A stretch of 33,446 bases of DNA from IMG/VR virus record IMGVR_UViG_3300022592_000019, positions 1-33,446 of that record. One strand, 5' to 3'. The stretch is from a virus. The translations under genes and the position numbers were made by a program. The notes under the pieces were generated by a model. The model was not told where the DNA came from and made no database searches. It saw nothing but the letters and a program-made list of their open reading frames with translations. Each line of letters starts with the position of its first letter. Position 1 is the stretch's first letter. Shown here piece after piece: positions 7,387 to 13,732 of this stretch.

Positions 7387-8352
7387 TTAATTAAACATCA
7401 TAAAGAAATTACTATTAGCGGTTGCAGTTGCAACATTGTATGTAAATATAATAATACCATTACCGCCTGTACCACCGACTGTTGTTGCTGTTCCTGCTGC
7501 ACCAGCACCACCACCATAATTAGGAGCTATTGCTGCTGCTGCTGAAGTTGCTGCTTGCCCACCATTACCACCGCCTGGGCCTGCTGTAGCACTATCAGAT
7601 GTTTGTGTCCAAACAATACTTGTAGCACCAGATGCGCCTGGGCCAAATGTAGCTCCAGTTCCATATCCACCACCACCACCAGCTCCAGTATTTGCAGTTC
7701 CAGCTACAGCAGTTGTAAGAGATGTTGCTCCAACACCACCACCTGTACCACCAACTCCATTACCACCAAGACCGCCACCTACTGCGTTTATTCCATTAGA
7801 ACCTGCGCTACCGCCATTTGCACCACCGCCACCGCCTTGACCTGATGTGCTTACTGTGCCTGCTGATCCATTACCGCCATTTGCTCCATTGCCACTTGGG
7901 CCAGCAGCTCCACCGCCACCACCTTTAGTGCTTGATGATCCAGCTCCACCATTACCACCAGTAAATCCTGTTAATCCTGTTCCACTACCTGCGCCATCAT
8001 ATCCGCCACCAAGTCCACCTGTATTTGTAGACCCAACACCACCGCCACGAGCAACAATATTAACTGATGCAATTGGACTAATAGTTCCAGTACCAAACGC
8101 TGTATCTCCACCAATACCTGTAAGAATACCGCCTGCACCAACTTGAACAGGTATTACTGCACCAGGGGTTAATGTGTCTGTAAGTATTTTTGTTACTTTT
8201 GCATACCCACCACCACCAGATCCACCTGCAGATGCAGATTTAGATGCGCCACCACCACCACCAATAGCTTCAATTGATACTAAAGAACCAAAATCACTAG
8301 GAATAGTAAAAGTAGTAGCTGGAACTGTAATAAATACAACTTTAACTGCCAT
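7387..8352 (-). CDS. Glycine-rich virion adhesin-like protein
   Basis: This 321-residue protein starts with an ordinary beta segment (KVVFITVPATTFTIPSDF). It then becomes extremely Gly-rich from residue 32 to about 295, with repeated GGGGG, GGNGG and GGAG runs spaced by short Ala/Ser/Thr stretches. It ends in a hydrophobic strand (GIIIFTYNV). Such patterns form polyglycine-II sandwiches in some phage receptor-binding tips, for example the T-even gp38 adhesin family. Placement between virion proteins supports a surface location. The opposite strand shows long proline-rich frames that are only shadows of this composition. Receptor specificity cannot be read from the sequence. Confidence 0.65.
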   Translation of the reverse strand: MAVKVVFITVPATTFTIPSDFGSLVSIEAIGGGGGASKSASAGGSGGGGYAKVTKILTDTLTPGAVIPVQVGAGGILTGIGGDTAFGTGTISPIASVNIVARGGGVGSTNTGGLGGGYDGAGSGTGLTGFTGGNGGAGSSSTKGGGGGAAGPSGNGANGGNGSAGTVSTSGQGGGGGANGGSAGSNGINAVGGGLGGNGVGGTGGGVGATSLTTAVAGTANTGAGGGGGYGTGATFGPGASGATSIVWTQTSDSATAGPGGGNGGQAATSAAAAIAPNYGGGAGAAGTATTVGGTGGNGIIIFTYNVATATANSNFFMMFN

Positions 8353-8353
8353 T

Positions 8354-8806
8354 TTATGCCACCGCTACGCAACGCCATGCGCTTGTAAACGCATTATAAA
8401 CAAAACCAATATCAAGCCTTGCAGTTGTTACTGTTGTCGTTGGCAAAGCGATTGTAGAAGCCTCAAACGCACTTCCCCATGTTAAAGAGATAGCACCTGT
8501 TGCATTACCATTACCAACTATACCTGTTACTGCAATCCATAGTCTTTGGCCATCAATCGGATTTCCAGTCAAATTTGTAGTAAATGATGTAATTGCTGAT
8601 GTTTGGTTAGTAATGTTTACAAAATTGTAATTGTTAGTATTAATTGCAGGAGTTGCAGAGTTGTTAGCAAGCTCTAATGCCCTAGTGGTAGGTAAAAAAG
8701 TAGTACCGCCTGGGCCAATTAAATTAATAAAATTACCAAACGTATCAAATGTTGCTTGAACAGGAACTAAATTTGTCGTTACTGTATTAGCGATTAAATT
8801 AGACAT
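8354..8806 (-). CDS. Virion protein with anchor segment shared with the SGNH esterase
   Basis: In this 150-residue protein, residues about 10-40 (NLVPVQATFDTFGNFINL, then GPGGTTFLP) closely match residues 14-41 of the SGNH esterase gene at 5910-7376. The remaining roughly 110 residues form a beta-rich domain that resembles no enzyme and ends in 'GFVYNAFTSAWRCVAVA'. It lies directly upstream of the glycine-rich gene. The shared segment suggests both proteins dock to the same partner on the particle. It is probably a head-decoration or short-fibre protein. Confidence 0.6.
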   Translation of the reverse strand: MSNLIANTVTTNLVPVQATFDTFGNFINLIGPGGTTFLPTTRALELANNSATPAINTNNYNFVNITNQTSAITSFTTNLTGNPIDGQRLWIAVTGIVGNGNATGAISLTWGSAFEASTIALPTTTVTTARLDIGFVYNAFTSAWRCVAVA

Positions 8807-8815
8807 ATTTAATCC

Positions 8816-9166
8816 TTAACTTTGATCTGCTGCTGGAGTTACATAAAGAGTAGTTGTTGAGCCTGATGGACACACAGCAGTCATATAAAATGGTGATGTA
8901 GGTGTGGCAAGGACAATAGGCACTTCCATCAATGGTGGCAATACAAAACCTTCTTGTGCTGTACCATCCGCAGCCCAAACCGCAGTAGGGCATGGCGAAT
9001 AATTAGTAAATCGCACTAAACAAGCACCTGACCCTACATTTAAAAATGAAGCAAAGTTTACTTGGTCATTAGTTGTATCATCAATTTTTGTTGAAGCGTA
9101 TGAAGTGGAAGTAACTGAAAAACCATACGTTTTGCCTGCTGTACGAATTACTGAAGTATTAGCCAT
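8816..9166 (-). CDS. Small virion protein, probable head decoration
   Basis: This 116-residue, beta-rich protein with little charge begins MANTSVIRTAGKTYGFSV and has an Asn/Thr-rich middle and 'GFVLPPLMEVPIVLATPTSPFYMTAV' near 72-97. There is no signal peptide or catalytic motif. Size, composition and location between the coat protein block and the surface proteins fit a capsid decoration or cement protein. A ribosome site (AGGA) lies close upstream. Function is inferred from context only. Confidence 0.5.
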   Translation of the reverse strand: MANTSVIRTAGKTYGFSVTSTSYASTKIDDTTNDQVNFASFLNVGSGACLVRFTNYSPCPTAVWAADGTAQEGFVLPPLMEVPIVLATPTSPFYMTAVCPSGSTTTLYVTPAADQS

Positions 9167-9176
9167 GATTTAATCC

Positions 9177-9503
9177 TTATACTGCCGTTACAGGCAATGG
9201 GCCTTCTGAACGAACGATTTGAAATACATAAACACCAGAATATGGAGTTACTGAACCAGAAGTTGTGTTAGCGAATTGAAATGACAACACGCCATTAGTG
9301 TAACAATCACATTCGGCAGTAATAATGCCAGCAACTTGTGCGCCTTGTGCGCCAATAGCCAAAATAATGTCTGTTGTTAATAAGCCTGGAATGTTAAATG
9401 TTTGAACTGCTGTAGTGTAAGAAGCAACTGAAGCTGGTGTTAGTGATGGGCCAATGTAAAATGTTTCGTGAGAGTTACCACGAGTGATTGTAGTAGATGA
9501 CAT
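9177..9503 (-). CDS. Small virion protein, probable head decoration
   Basis: This 108-residue beta-rich protein (TAVQTFNIPGLLTTDIILAIG near 31-51; YSGVYVFQIVRSEGPLPVTAV at the C-terminus) has the size and pattern of phage capsid surface proteins. It is the first gene after a strong minus-strand terminator (9550-9580). Its own leader contains a TATAAT hexamer and a GGAAA ribosome site, so it may be transcribed partly from its own start point. No family is assigned with confidence. Confidence 0.5.
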   Translation of the reverse strand: MSSTTITRGNSHETFYIGPSLTPASVASYTTAVQTFNIPGLLTTDIILAIGAQGAQVAGIITAECDCYTNGVLSFQFANTTSGSVTPYSGVYVFQIVRSEGPLPVTAV

Positions 9504-9514
9504 GATGATTTCCT

Positions 9515-9540
9515 TTGCAAAGAATTTCTATAATTATAGT
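9515..9540 (-). promoter_or_regulatory. Possible weak promoter upstream of the decoration genes
   Basis: On the minus strand the leader contains a perfect -10 hexamer TATAAT inside a 12-base palindrome (CTATAATTATAG), 17-33 bases before the ribosome site of the 9177-9503 gene. No good -35 hexamer is seen at the usual spacing, which overlaps the upstream terminator. It is called tentatively, because the terminator just before it would otherwise cut off the downstream virion genes. Confidence 0.3.
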
Positions 9541-9549
9541 CTTAAATAG

Positions 9550-9580
9550 AAAAAAAGCTACCCTAAAAAGAATAGCTTTT
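9550..9580 (-). terminator. Rho-independent terminator after the coat gene block
   Basis: On the minus strand an eight-base stem AAAAGCTA / TAGCTTTT with a 12-base loop is followed at once by a run of seven T. It lies just after the stop of the 9604-10017 gene. It would end or weaken transcripts from the scaffold/coat promoter, leaving coat mRNA more abundant than downstream messages. The stem is AT-rich, so partial read-through is likely. Confidence 0.65.
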
Positions 9581-9603
9581 CGTCTTTATTTACATATTAC
9601 TTA

Positions 9604-10017
9604 CTAGCTGAAGTCATAGCCATAAACATAAACATCAGCAGTTGCAGCAGCACCTTGCGCTGTTGCTACGTTGAAGTATAAGTTTTGACCTTGCTGTGTT
9701 GCTGTAGAAGCTACTGTACGTTCTGAAACAATTGTAGGGCCTGTACAAGCAGACAATGCAGCGTTAGCAACAATACCTGTACCAGCAGCAGATGGTGCTG
9801 TGAACAAACCAGCAGCAGCAGATGACAAGCTGATAGAAGCGTTAGTAACAACTACAAATTTTACAGAGTAAATTGTTGAATCAATAATAGGCAATACTGT
9901 ATCGCCTACTGCGTTTACGTTTACACCTTGAGCATAACCCAACAGACGAATAACTTGGTTAGAGCTTAAATTCTGTGGGTGGTTCGTGGTGGTACTTGCT
10001 GGGCCTGGATTAGCCAT
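9604..10017 (-). CDS. Small virion protein next to the coat gene
   Basis: This protein has 137 residues when started at the ATG at 10017, which has GGAAA at a good distance. A frame extension to 10041 adds eight residues (MITEKEII) but lacks a ribosome site. The sequence is Ala/Thr/Ser-rich and beta-like (LLGYAQGVNVNAVGDTVLPIID near the N-terminus; AATADVYVYGYDF at the C-terminus). A hairpin separates it from the coat gene and a terminator follows it, so it shares the most strongly expressed transcript. That expression pattern suits a capsid decoration protein present in many copies, but no family is confirmed. Confidence 0.55.
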   Translation of the reverse strand: MANPGPASTTTNHPQNLSSNQVIRLLGYAQGVNVNAVGDTVLPIIDSTIYSVKFVVVTNASISLSSAAAGLFTAPSAAGTGIVANAALSACTGPTIVSERTVASTATQQGQNLYFNVATAQGAAATADVYVYGYDFS

Positions 10018-10044
10018 AATAATTTCCTTTTCTGTTATCAAATA

Positions 10045-10064
10045 GGGGAGAACTTAATCTCCCC
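10045..10064 (-). promoter_or_regulatory. Intercistronic hairpin after the coat gene
   Basis: A perfect seven-base stem GGGGAGA / TCTCCCC with a six-base loop lies between the coat protein stop and the next ribosome site. On the minus strand only a weak T-containing tail follows, so it is more likely an attenuator or an mRNA-stabilising structure than a full terminator. Confidence 0.55.
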
Positions 10065-10071
10065 ATTGCTA

Positions 10072-11319
10072 TTAAGCAGCTACACGGCAAGCTAACTCTG
10101 GGTAGAGTGGTGCCCAACCATATAACACATCCAAACGAGTAGGAATTGAGTCATTGTTAATCGTGTATTGACGAACAACACGCATTGACAAACCAATTTC
10201 CTTATCTGAAGCACGACCAGCAAAGTGAACGCCATCTGGCAACTCAAGATCGGCTACTGCTAGAGTAAACGCATTGCGGTGCATGATGATGTTTTGTGGT
10301 GATACAACACCTGTGTTATTGAATGGTGTAACAGCTTGTGAACCAGTTGATGTTACTGATACGTTTTGGAATTGACCAGCAGTAATAACAGCAGGTGAAA
10401 CGTTTACAGTAGCTGAACCAGATGAAGCGATAGTTACAGCAGAGTTAACTACAAAGTTACGCAATTTGTTAGAGCCGTATGCTTGGCGGTTTTGTGGGTT
10501 GACTGCATAAACACCAGCAATAGTAATAACATCGCCTTGATTCAATGAAGCTGAAGCAGCAGATGTTGCAGCGATTGTGATGTTAGAGCTTTGTGCCCAA
10601 CCTGATGTCAAGAAGCCAGTTGCTGTAGTTACGTTACATGACAATACTGCTGAAGAGTAAGAACCAAATTGATGTGAAACAACGTTTTGATCCATTTTCC
10701 AGTTCATACCGCCAGAGTCACGACCCATCAAGCCTTTACGATATTGTTCGCCAATTGCTTCTTGTGGTACGAACAAACCTTTCAAGCTGTCAACGATAGT
10801 AGCTGATGTAAATGGCTCAACTGTACATGAACGACGGCCATCGCGTGGTGCGCCTTCAGCATCAAGATAAGCACCAGCAGTTAGATATGTGATCAAACCT
10901 GTTGGTGGTGTACCTGCTGTACCTACGATGTTAGCAGTAGCGTTTTTAGCTAATACTAAACCATCACGGTCAATCTTGTTGGCAATAGCAGCAACGGCTG
11001 GTTTCAATACACGATCAGAGAACATATCTAAAGATAGAGCCAAGTCTTGTGTAGTGAATTGTGTGTCAACGTGGAACTGTGTTGACAATGTTACTGGTAC
11101 TGATGTTTCGTTAAAGTCTTCAACGTTCAATGCTGGGCCAGTAGTACCGATGAAACGACCTGGTCTACGAACGTTTACTGTGTTACCAATTTTACCGCCA
11201 ACTACAGCGAATTGGTCATCGTAGTTACGATCTACTTCTGATGTAAATGTTAATTCGTTTTCCAAGACCATTAACGCTTCGTTAGTGATCTTGCTAATGG
11301 TAAGTAAGTTATTAGCCAT
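10072..11319 (-). CDS. Major capsid (coat) protein, P22 gp5 family
   Basis: This 415-residue protein begins MANNLLTISKITNEALMVLE and continues with a region (NTVNVRRPGRF; FHVDTQFTTQDLALSLDMFSDRVLKPAVAAIANKID) that I recognise as the P22-type coat protein. P22 gp5 has 430 residues, so the length fits. It builds the T=7-type shell, first on the scaffold. The central Ala/Ser/Thr-rich part (about 230-330) matches the place where the P22 family carries its inserted I-domain. The gene follows the scaffold gene with a short gap and a good AGGAAAT ribosome site. P22 coat folding needs host GroEL/ES, which is relevant to the GroES-like gene at 18247. Confidence 0.92.
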   Translation of the reverse strand: MANNLLTISKITNEALMVLENELTFTSEVDRNYDDQFAVVGGKIGNTVNVRRPGRFIGTTGPALNVEDFNETSVPVTLSTQFHVDTQFTTQDLALSLDMFSDRVLKPAVAAIANKIDRDGLVLAKNATANIVGTAGTPPTGLITYLTAGAYLDAEGAPRDGRRSCTVEPFTSATIVDSLKGLFVPQEAIGEQYRKGLMGRDSGGMNWKMDQNVVSHQFGSYSSAVLSCNVTTATGFLTSGWAQSSNITIAATSAASASLNQGDVITIAGVYAVNPQNRQAYGSNKLRNFVVNSAVTIASSGSATVNVSPAVITAGQFQNVSVTSTGSQAVTPFNNTGVVSPQNIIMHRNAFTLAVADLELPDGVHFAGRASDKEIGLSMRVVRQYTINNDSIPTRLDVLYGWAPLYPELACRVAA

Positions 11320-11352
11320 GATATTTCCTTAAAATAAAAAATTTATATCCAG

Positions 11353-12270
11353 CTACCTTAATTTTCCTGTTTTGCGAGATTCTTTCCATTGTTGATACGT
11401 TCCATGAAACTCACCATTGGTGTCCACGCCCACATCAACAACGCCAGATGATCCCTTGATAGGATTAATAGGTGCTGGTGCTTTACTGCGAGCTACAGAA
11501 GGTTTAAATTCAGCGACAGGAGCTTCTTTACGCTCAAACTGTGCTTCCAACTTACCAATTTGTCGGAGTGCGCTAATCATAGAGCCTGCATTAAGTTTTT
11601 CAGCAATTTCTGGGTTTTCTGCCAAGTGATATAAGATTCTTGGCCCAACATCTGACTCCAGGATAGCATCACGAACGGCATCACTTACCTGCACATCCGA
11701 GCTGGCCACCATGTCTTCATAATCTGGCAACTCTGTCTTTGCTGCATCCAAACGTGATTGCCATTCAGTAAGCATCTTTTGACGTTCCTGGTTGGCCTTA
11801 CGTTCAGCTTCTTGCTTATCTCTATTAAGCAGAGCTTGTTCTGCTGACCATTCTGACAGAGCTTCTGCATATTCAAAAGCATCTGTAAATTGGTGTGGCT
11901 GTGGCTTCTCATATGCACTTGATTGAACAGGTGCTGGATTGGCCCTTTGCTCTAACTCTTTTAGCCTGCTTTCTAATGACTCACGTTGCTCACGTTCACG
12001 TTGCGCTTCTTTACGAGCATCTTCACGTTGCTTGGTAAGTTCACTAAATCGTTTCTCTAACTTTGGGTTTGGTTTCTTTTCTTCTGTTGCTTTAATTTCT
12101 TCAGATTCTTGTCCACTCTGTTCTTCCGCTTCCTCAATCGGCTCTGATTCTGGAGTTTCCTCTACAGTTTCAGCCTCAACTGGTGCTTCATCAGCTAGAC
12201 CTAATCTATTACTATAAAACTCTTCTGAATTTTCAGAAGTTAATACGTTTGCTGCTTGTTGCTCTGACAT
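11353..12270 (-). CDS. Capsid scaffolding protein (P22 gp8-like)
   Basis: This 305-residue protein starts at the ATG at 12270, preceded by GGGGA at five bases. An in-frame TTG twelve bases further up lies inside the ribosome site and is not preferred. It is very acidic in the first 70 residues, then a long charged helix/coiled coil (about 70-110 and 150-195, KQREDARKEAQREREQ), and a basic C-terminus ending 'WKESRKTGKLR'. In P22 the C-terminal helix-turn-helix of scaffold binds coat protein, and the basic end here fits. It sits directly upstream of coat, as in P22, and has its own strong promoter. Confidence 0.85.
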   Translation of the reverse strand: MSEQQAANVLTSENSEEFYSNRLGLADEAPVEAETVEETPESEPIEEAEEQSGQESEEIKATEEKKPNPKLEKRFSELTKQREDARKEAQREREQRESLESRLKELEQRANPAPVQSSAYEKPQPHQFTDAFEYAEALSEWSAEQALLNRDKQEAERKANQERQKMLTEWQSRLDAAKTELPDYEDMVASSDVQVSDAVRDAILESDVGPRILYHLAENPEIAEKLNAGSMISALRQIGKLEAQFERKEAPVAEFKPSVARSKAPAPINPIKGSSGVVDVGVDTNGEFHGTYQQWKESRKTGKLR

Positions 12271-12291
12271 GGATTTCCCCAAGATTTTTAC

Positions 12292-12307
12292 CCAATGAAC
12301 CCATTGG
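12292..12307 (-). promoter_or_regulatory. Leader hairpin upstream of scaffold
   Basis: The inverted repeat CCAATG / CATTGG with a four-base loop lies in the untranslated leader between the -10 box and the scaffold ribosome site. It would fold at or just after the 5' end of the mRNA and may stabilise it. Confidence 0.4.
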
Positions 12308-12319
12308 TAGGTTTACTGC

Positions 12320-12348
12320 TTTATAGCACAATAGTTTAAATTTATCAA
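12320..12348 (-). promoter_or_regulatory. Sigma70-type promoter for scaffold and coat genes
   Basis: On the minus strand TTGATA (-35, five of six consensus bases) is followed after exactly 17 bases by TATAAA (-10, five of six). The scaffold ATG lies about 50 bases below. This is the best promoter match I found on the long arm. It explains how the structural genes can be expressed independently of the distant start at 21989. Confidence 0.75.
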
Positions 12349-12353
12349 CCAAT

Positions 12354-12370
12354 CTAAACTAATAGTTTAG
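12354..12370. repeat. Palindrome beside the scaffold promoter
   Basis: CTAAACT-AAT-AGTTTAG is a perfect inverted repeat just upstream of the -35 hexamer. The core AATAGTTTA is repeated directly at 12330-12338, inside the promoter spacer. The arrangement resembles an operator pair for a dimeric regulator. On the RNA it would be a weak AT stem with no T run, so it is not a convincing terminator. Confidence 0.45.
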
Positions 12371-12372
12371 TT

Positions 12373-12516
12373 TTATGACTGATTGCCTGGTTTAACTGCT
12401 TGTTTGTTGTCCAACTCATACCATTCTGGTTTGTTATAATTTTCATCTTGTTCATGATGATGATGATTATGAAATTGTTCCAAATATGCTTCTTTGTCTA
12501 AACCTGTATCTTCCAT
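12373..12516 (-). CDS. 47-residue acidic protein with a His run
   Basis: The ATG at 12516 is preceded by AGGAG at six bases, and that ribosome site overlaps the last codons of the GP88-like gene. The start follows that gene's stop by one base. The product starts MEDTGLDKEAYLEQF, contains four consecutive histidines at 18-21, then DENYNKPEWYELDNKQ, and ends at residue 47. It is likely soluble. Function is unknown. Tight coupling to its neighbour and a strong ribosome site argue that it is translated. Confidence 0.65.
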   Translation of the reverse strand: MEDTGLDKEAYLEQFHNHHHHEQDENYNKPEWYELDNKQAVKPGNQS

Positions 12517-12517
12517 C

Positions 12518-13732
12518 TTAATCTCCTAATTTTTGACCATCGTTGTCAACGTTAATTTGACCACGTTTTTGTTTAGCAATACTTACAATCTTGTTTTGAG
12601 CAATTGGATTGCCATTTTCATCTCTAGCTTGTTTAGTACCATCTTTTTTGTATTGTGGATCGTAATGAACAAAAAATCCGTTTGAATCTTTAGCTGCTGT
12701 TCTATCTTTATGAGTTGCAGCTTTTCTAGTTAACCCAACAATAACGCCTTTAGAGCCTTTAGGCTGTGTGTCTAATGGCCTAAAATCATGAGTATCGCCA
12801 CTAACAACATTATAATGTGTATTTGTTTCTTCATCATGAACATGAGATGGCAACTCTTTCCCATGACTAAAAGCCATTGCAACGTTATGGCCCTGATCTA
12901 ATTTGTTTCGCATTGAATGCCAGTTTTGATGTTCATTTTCAATGTGTTCTTCAACGTTATTTTTACCTGCTGGTTGTGTAACACCAGTTGAAGAGTAAGT
13001 TAAATGATGATTGGGAGCAATTGGCTTGGTGTTATTTTTAGTGTAGTCATAAAAAGTCACATCTGGGTGTGCTTTCATTAATGACTCAAAAACTTTAGGA
13101 TGAATGTCGCTTAATGTGTTTAATCTTATACCAAGATGATTTCCGTTTACATCGGCCATTGTTTTAGCAGCCTGGATCTCATCATGTAAACGTACAGCAA
13201 ACTCTTTAGGATTACGCAATAATGCTTGTGTTTTATTGTAACCATTTAATCGTGTGCCCTTTATAGCATCTAAATCTTTACCTCCACCGCCAAAAAAATA
13301 ACCACCAGATGTTTTACCTAAACATTCTTTTTTGCATGATTTTGAATTTGGACAAGTATTAAATTTACCTTCTTCATGAGCTGGAGATAATGATAAACCA
13401 GTAGTTTCTATTCCACTACCATCTTCCAAAGTAATGGCATTTTCTCCACCCTTTTCAGCTTTTAATAACTTTTTATTTTTACCTAACAAATCAATAGGGT
13501 TACCAGATTTGTTTCTTCCAACGTGTTGACCAACAACTTCCCTGGCGTTTCTAGAGTTTGCTACTCTTTCGCCACGAGGCAATGATGTGTGATGTGCAAT
13601 AGCTTCATCAAACGCTGTTTTAAGTGTATTAATATTAGGCTGTGCGTTAGATTTCTCTAATTGGCCACGTTTAATCATTTCATCACGATCATGTAAACTT
13701 TTGTTTTCGCTTGTAACTACTTTAATCGCCAT
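12518..13732 (-). CDS. GP88-like conserved phage protein
   Basis: This 404-residue protein has a cysteine cluster at about 127-138 (NTCPNSKSCKKECLGK). Then come an Arg/Phe-rich helix (NPKEFAVRLHDEI), 'IRLNTLSDIHP', 'LMKAHPDVTFYDYTKN' and a basic C-terminus. The order Cys cluster, R-L-N-x-x-SDI, HPD-x-x-FYDYTK resembles the phage family named gene product 88 (GP88), for which I know no established biochemical role. It lies between portal and scaffold, where P22 has no extra gene. It touches the portal stop and is coupled to a 47-residue downstream gene. It could be a minor virion protein or a DNA/RNA-acting enzyme. Function is not assigned. Confidence 0.65.
   Translation of the reverse strand: MAIKVVTSENKSLHDRDEMIKRGQLEKSNAQPNINTLKTAFDEAIAHHTSLPRGERVANSRNAREVVGQHVGRNKSGNPIDLLGKNKKLLKAEKGGENAITLEDGSGIETTGLSLSPAHEEGKFNTCPNSKSCKKECLGKTSGGYFFGGGGKDLDAIKGTRLNGYNKTQALLRNPKEFAVRLHDEIQAAKTMADVNGNHLGIRLNTLSDIHPKVFESLMKAHPDVTFYDYTKNNTKPIAPNHHLTYSSTGVTQPAGKNNVEEHIENEHQNWHSMRNKLDQGHNVAMAFSHGKELPSHVHDEETNTHYNVVSGDTHDFRPLDTQPKGSKGVIVGLTRKAATHKDRTAAKDSNGFFVHYDPQYKKDGTKQARDENGNPIAQNKIVSIAKQKRGQINVDNDGQKLGD

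Noticed and set aside
7847-8146. Long plus-strand proline-rich frame
   Set aside because: It is the reverse complement of the glycine-rich gene (glycine codons read as proline). It has no ribosome site and no independent signal. Similar plus-strand frames at 7333-7845 and 8174-8485 have the same cause.
7387-8352. Collagen-like protein
   Set aside because: The glycines occur in runs rather than as regular G-x-y triplets, so a collagen-like triple helix is not supported.
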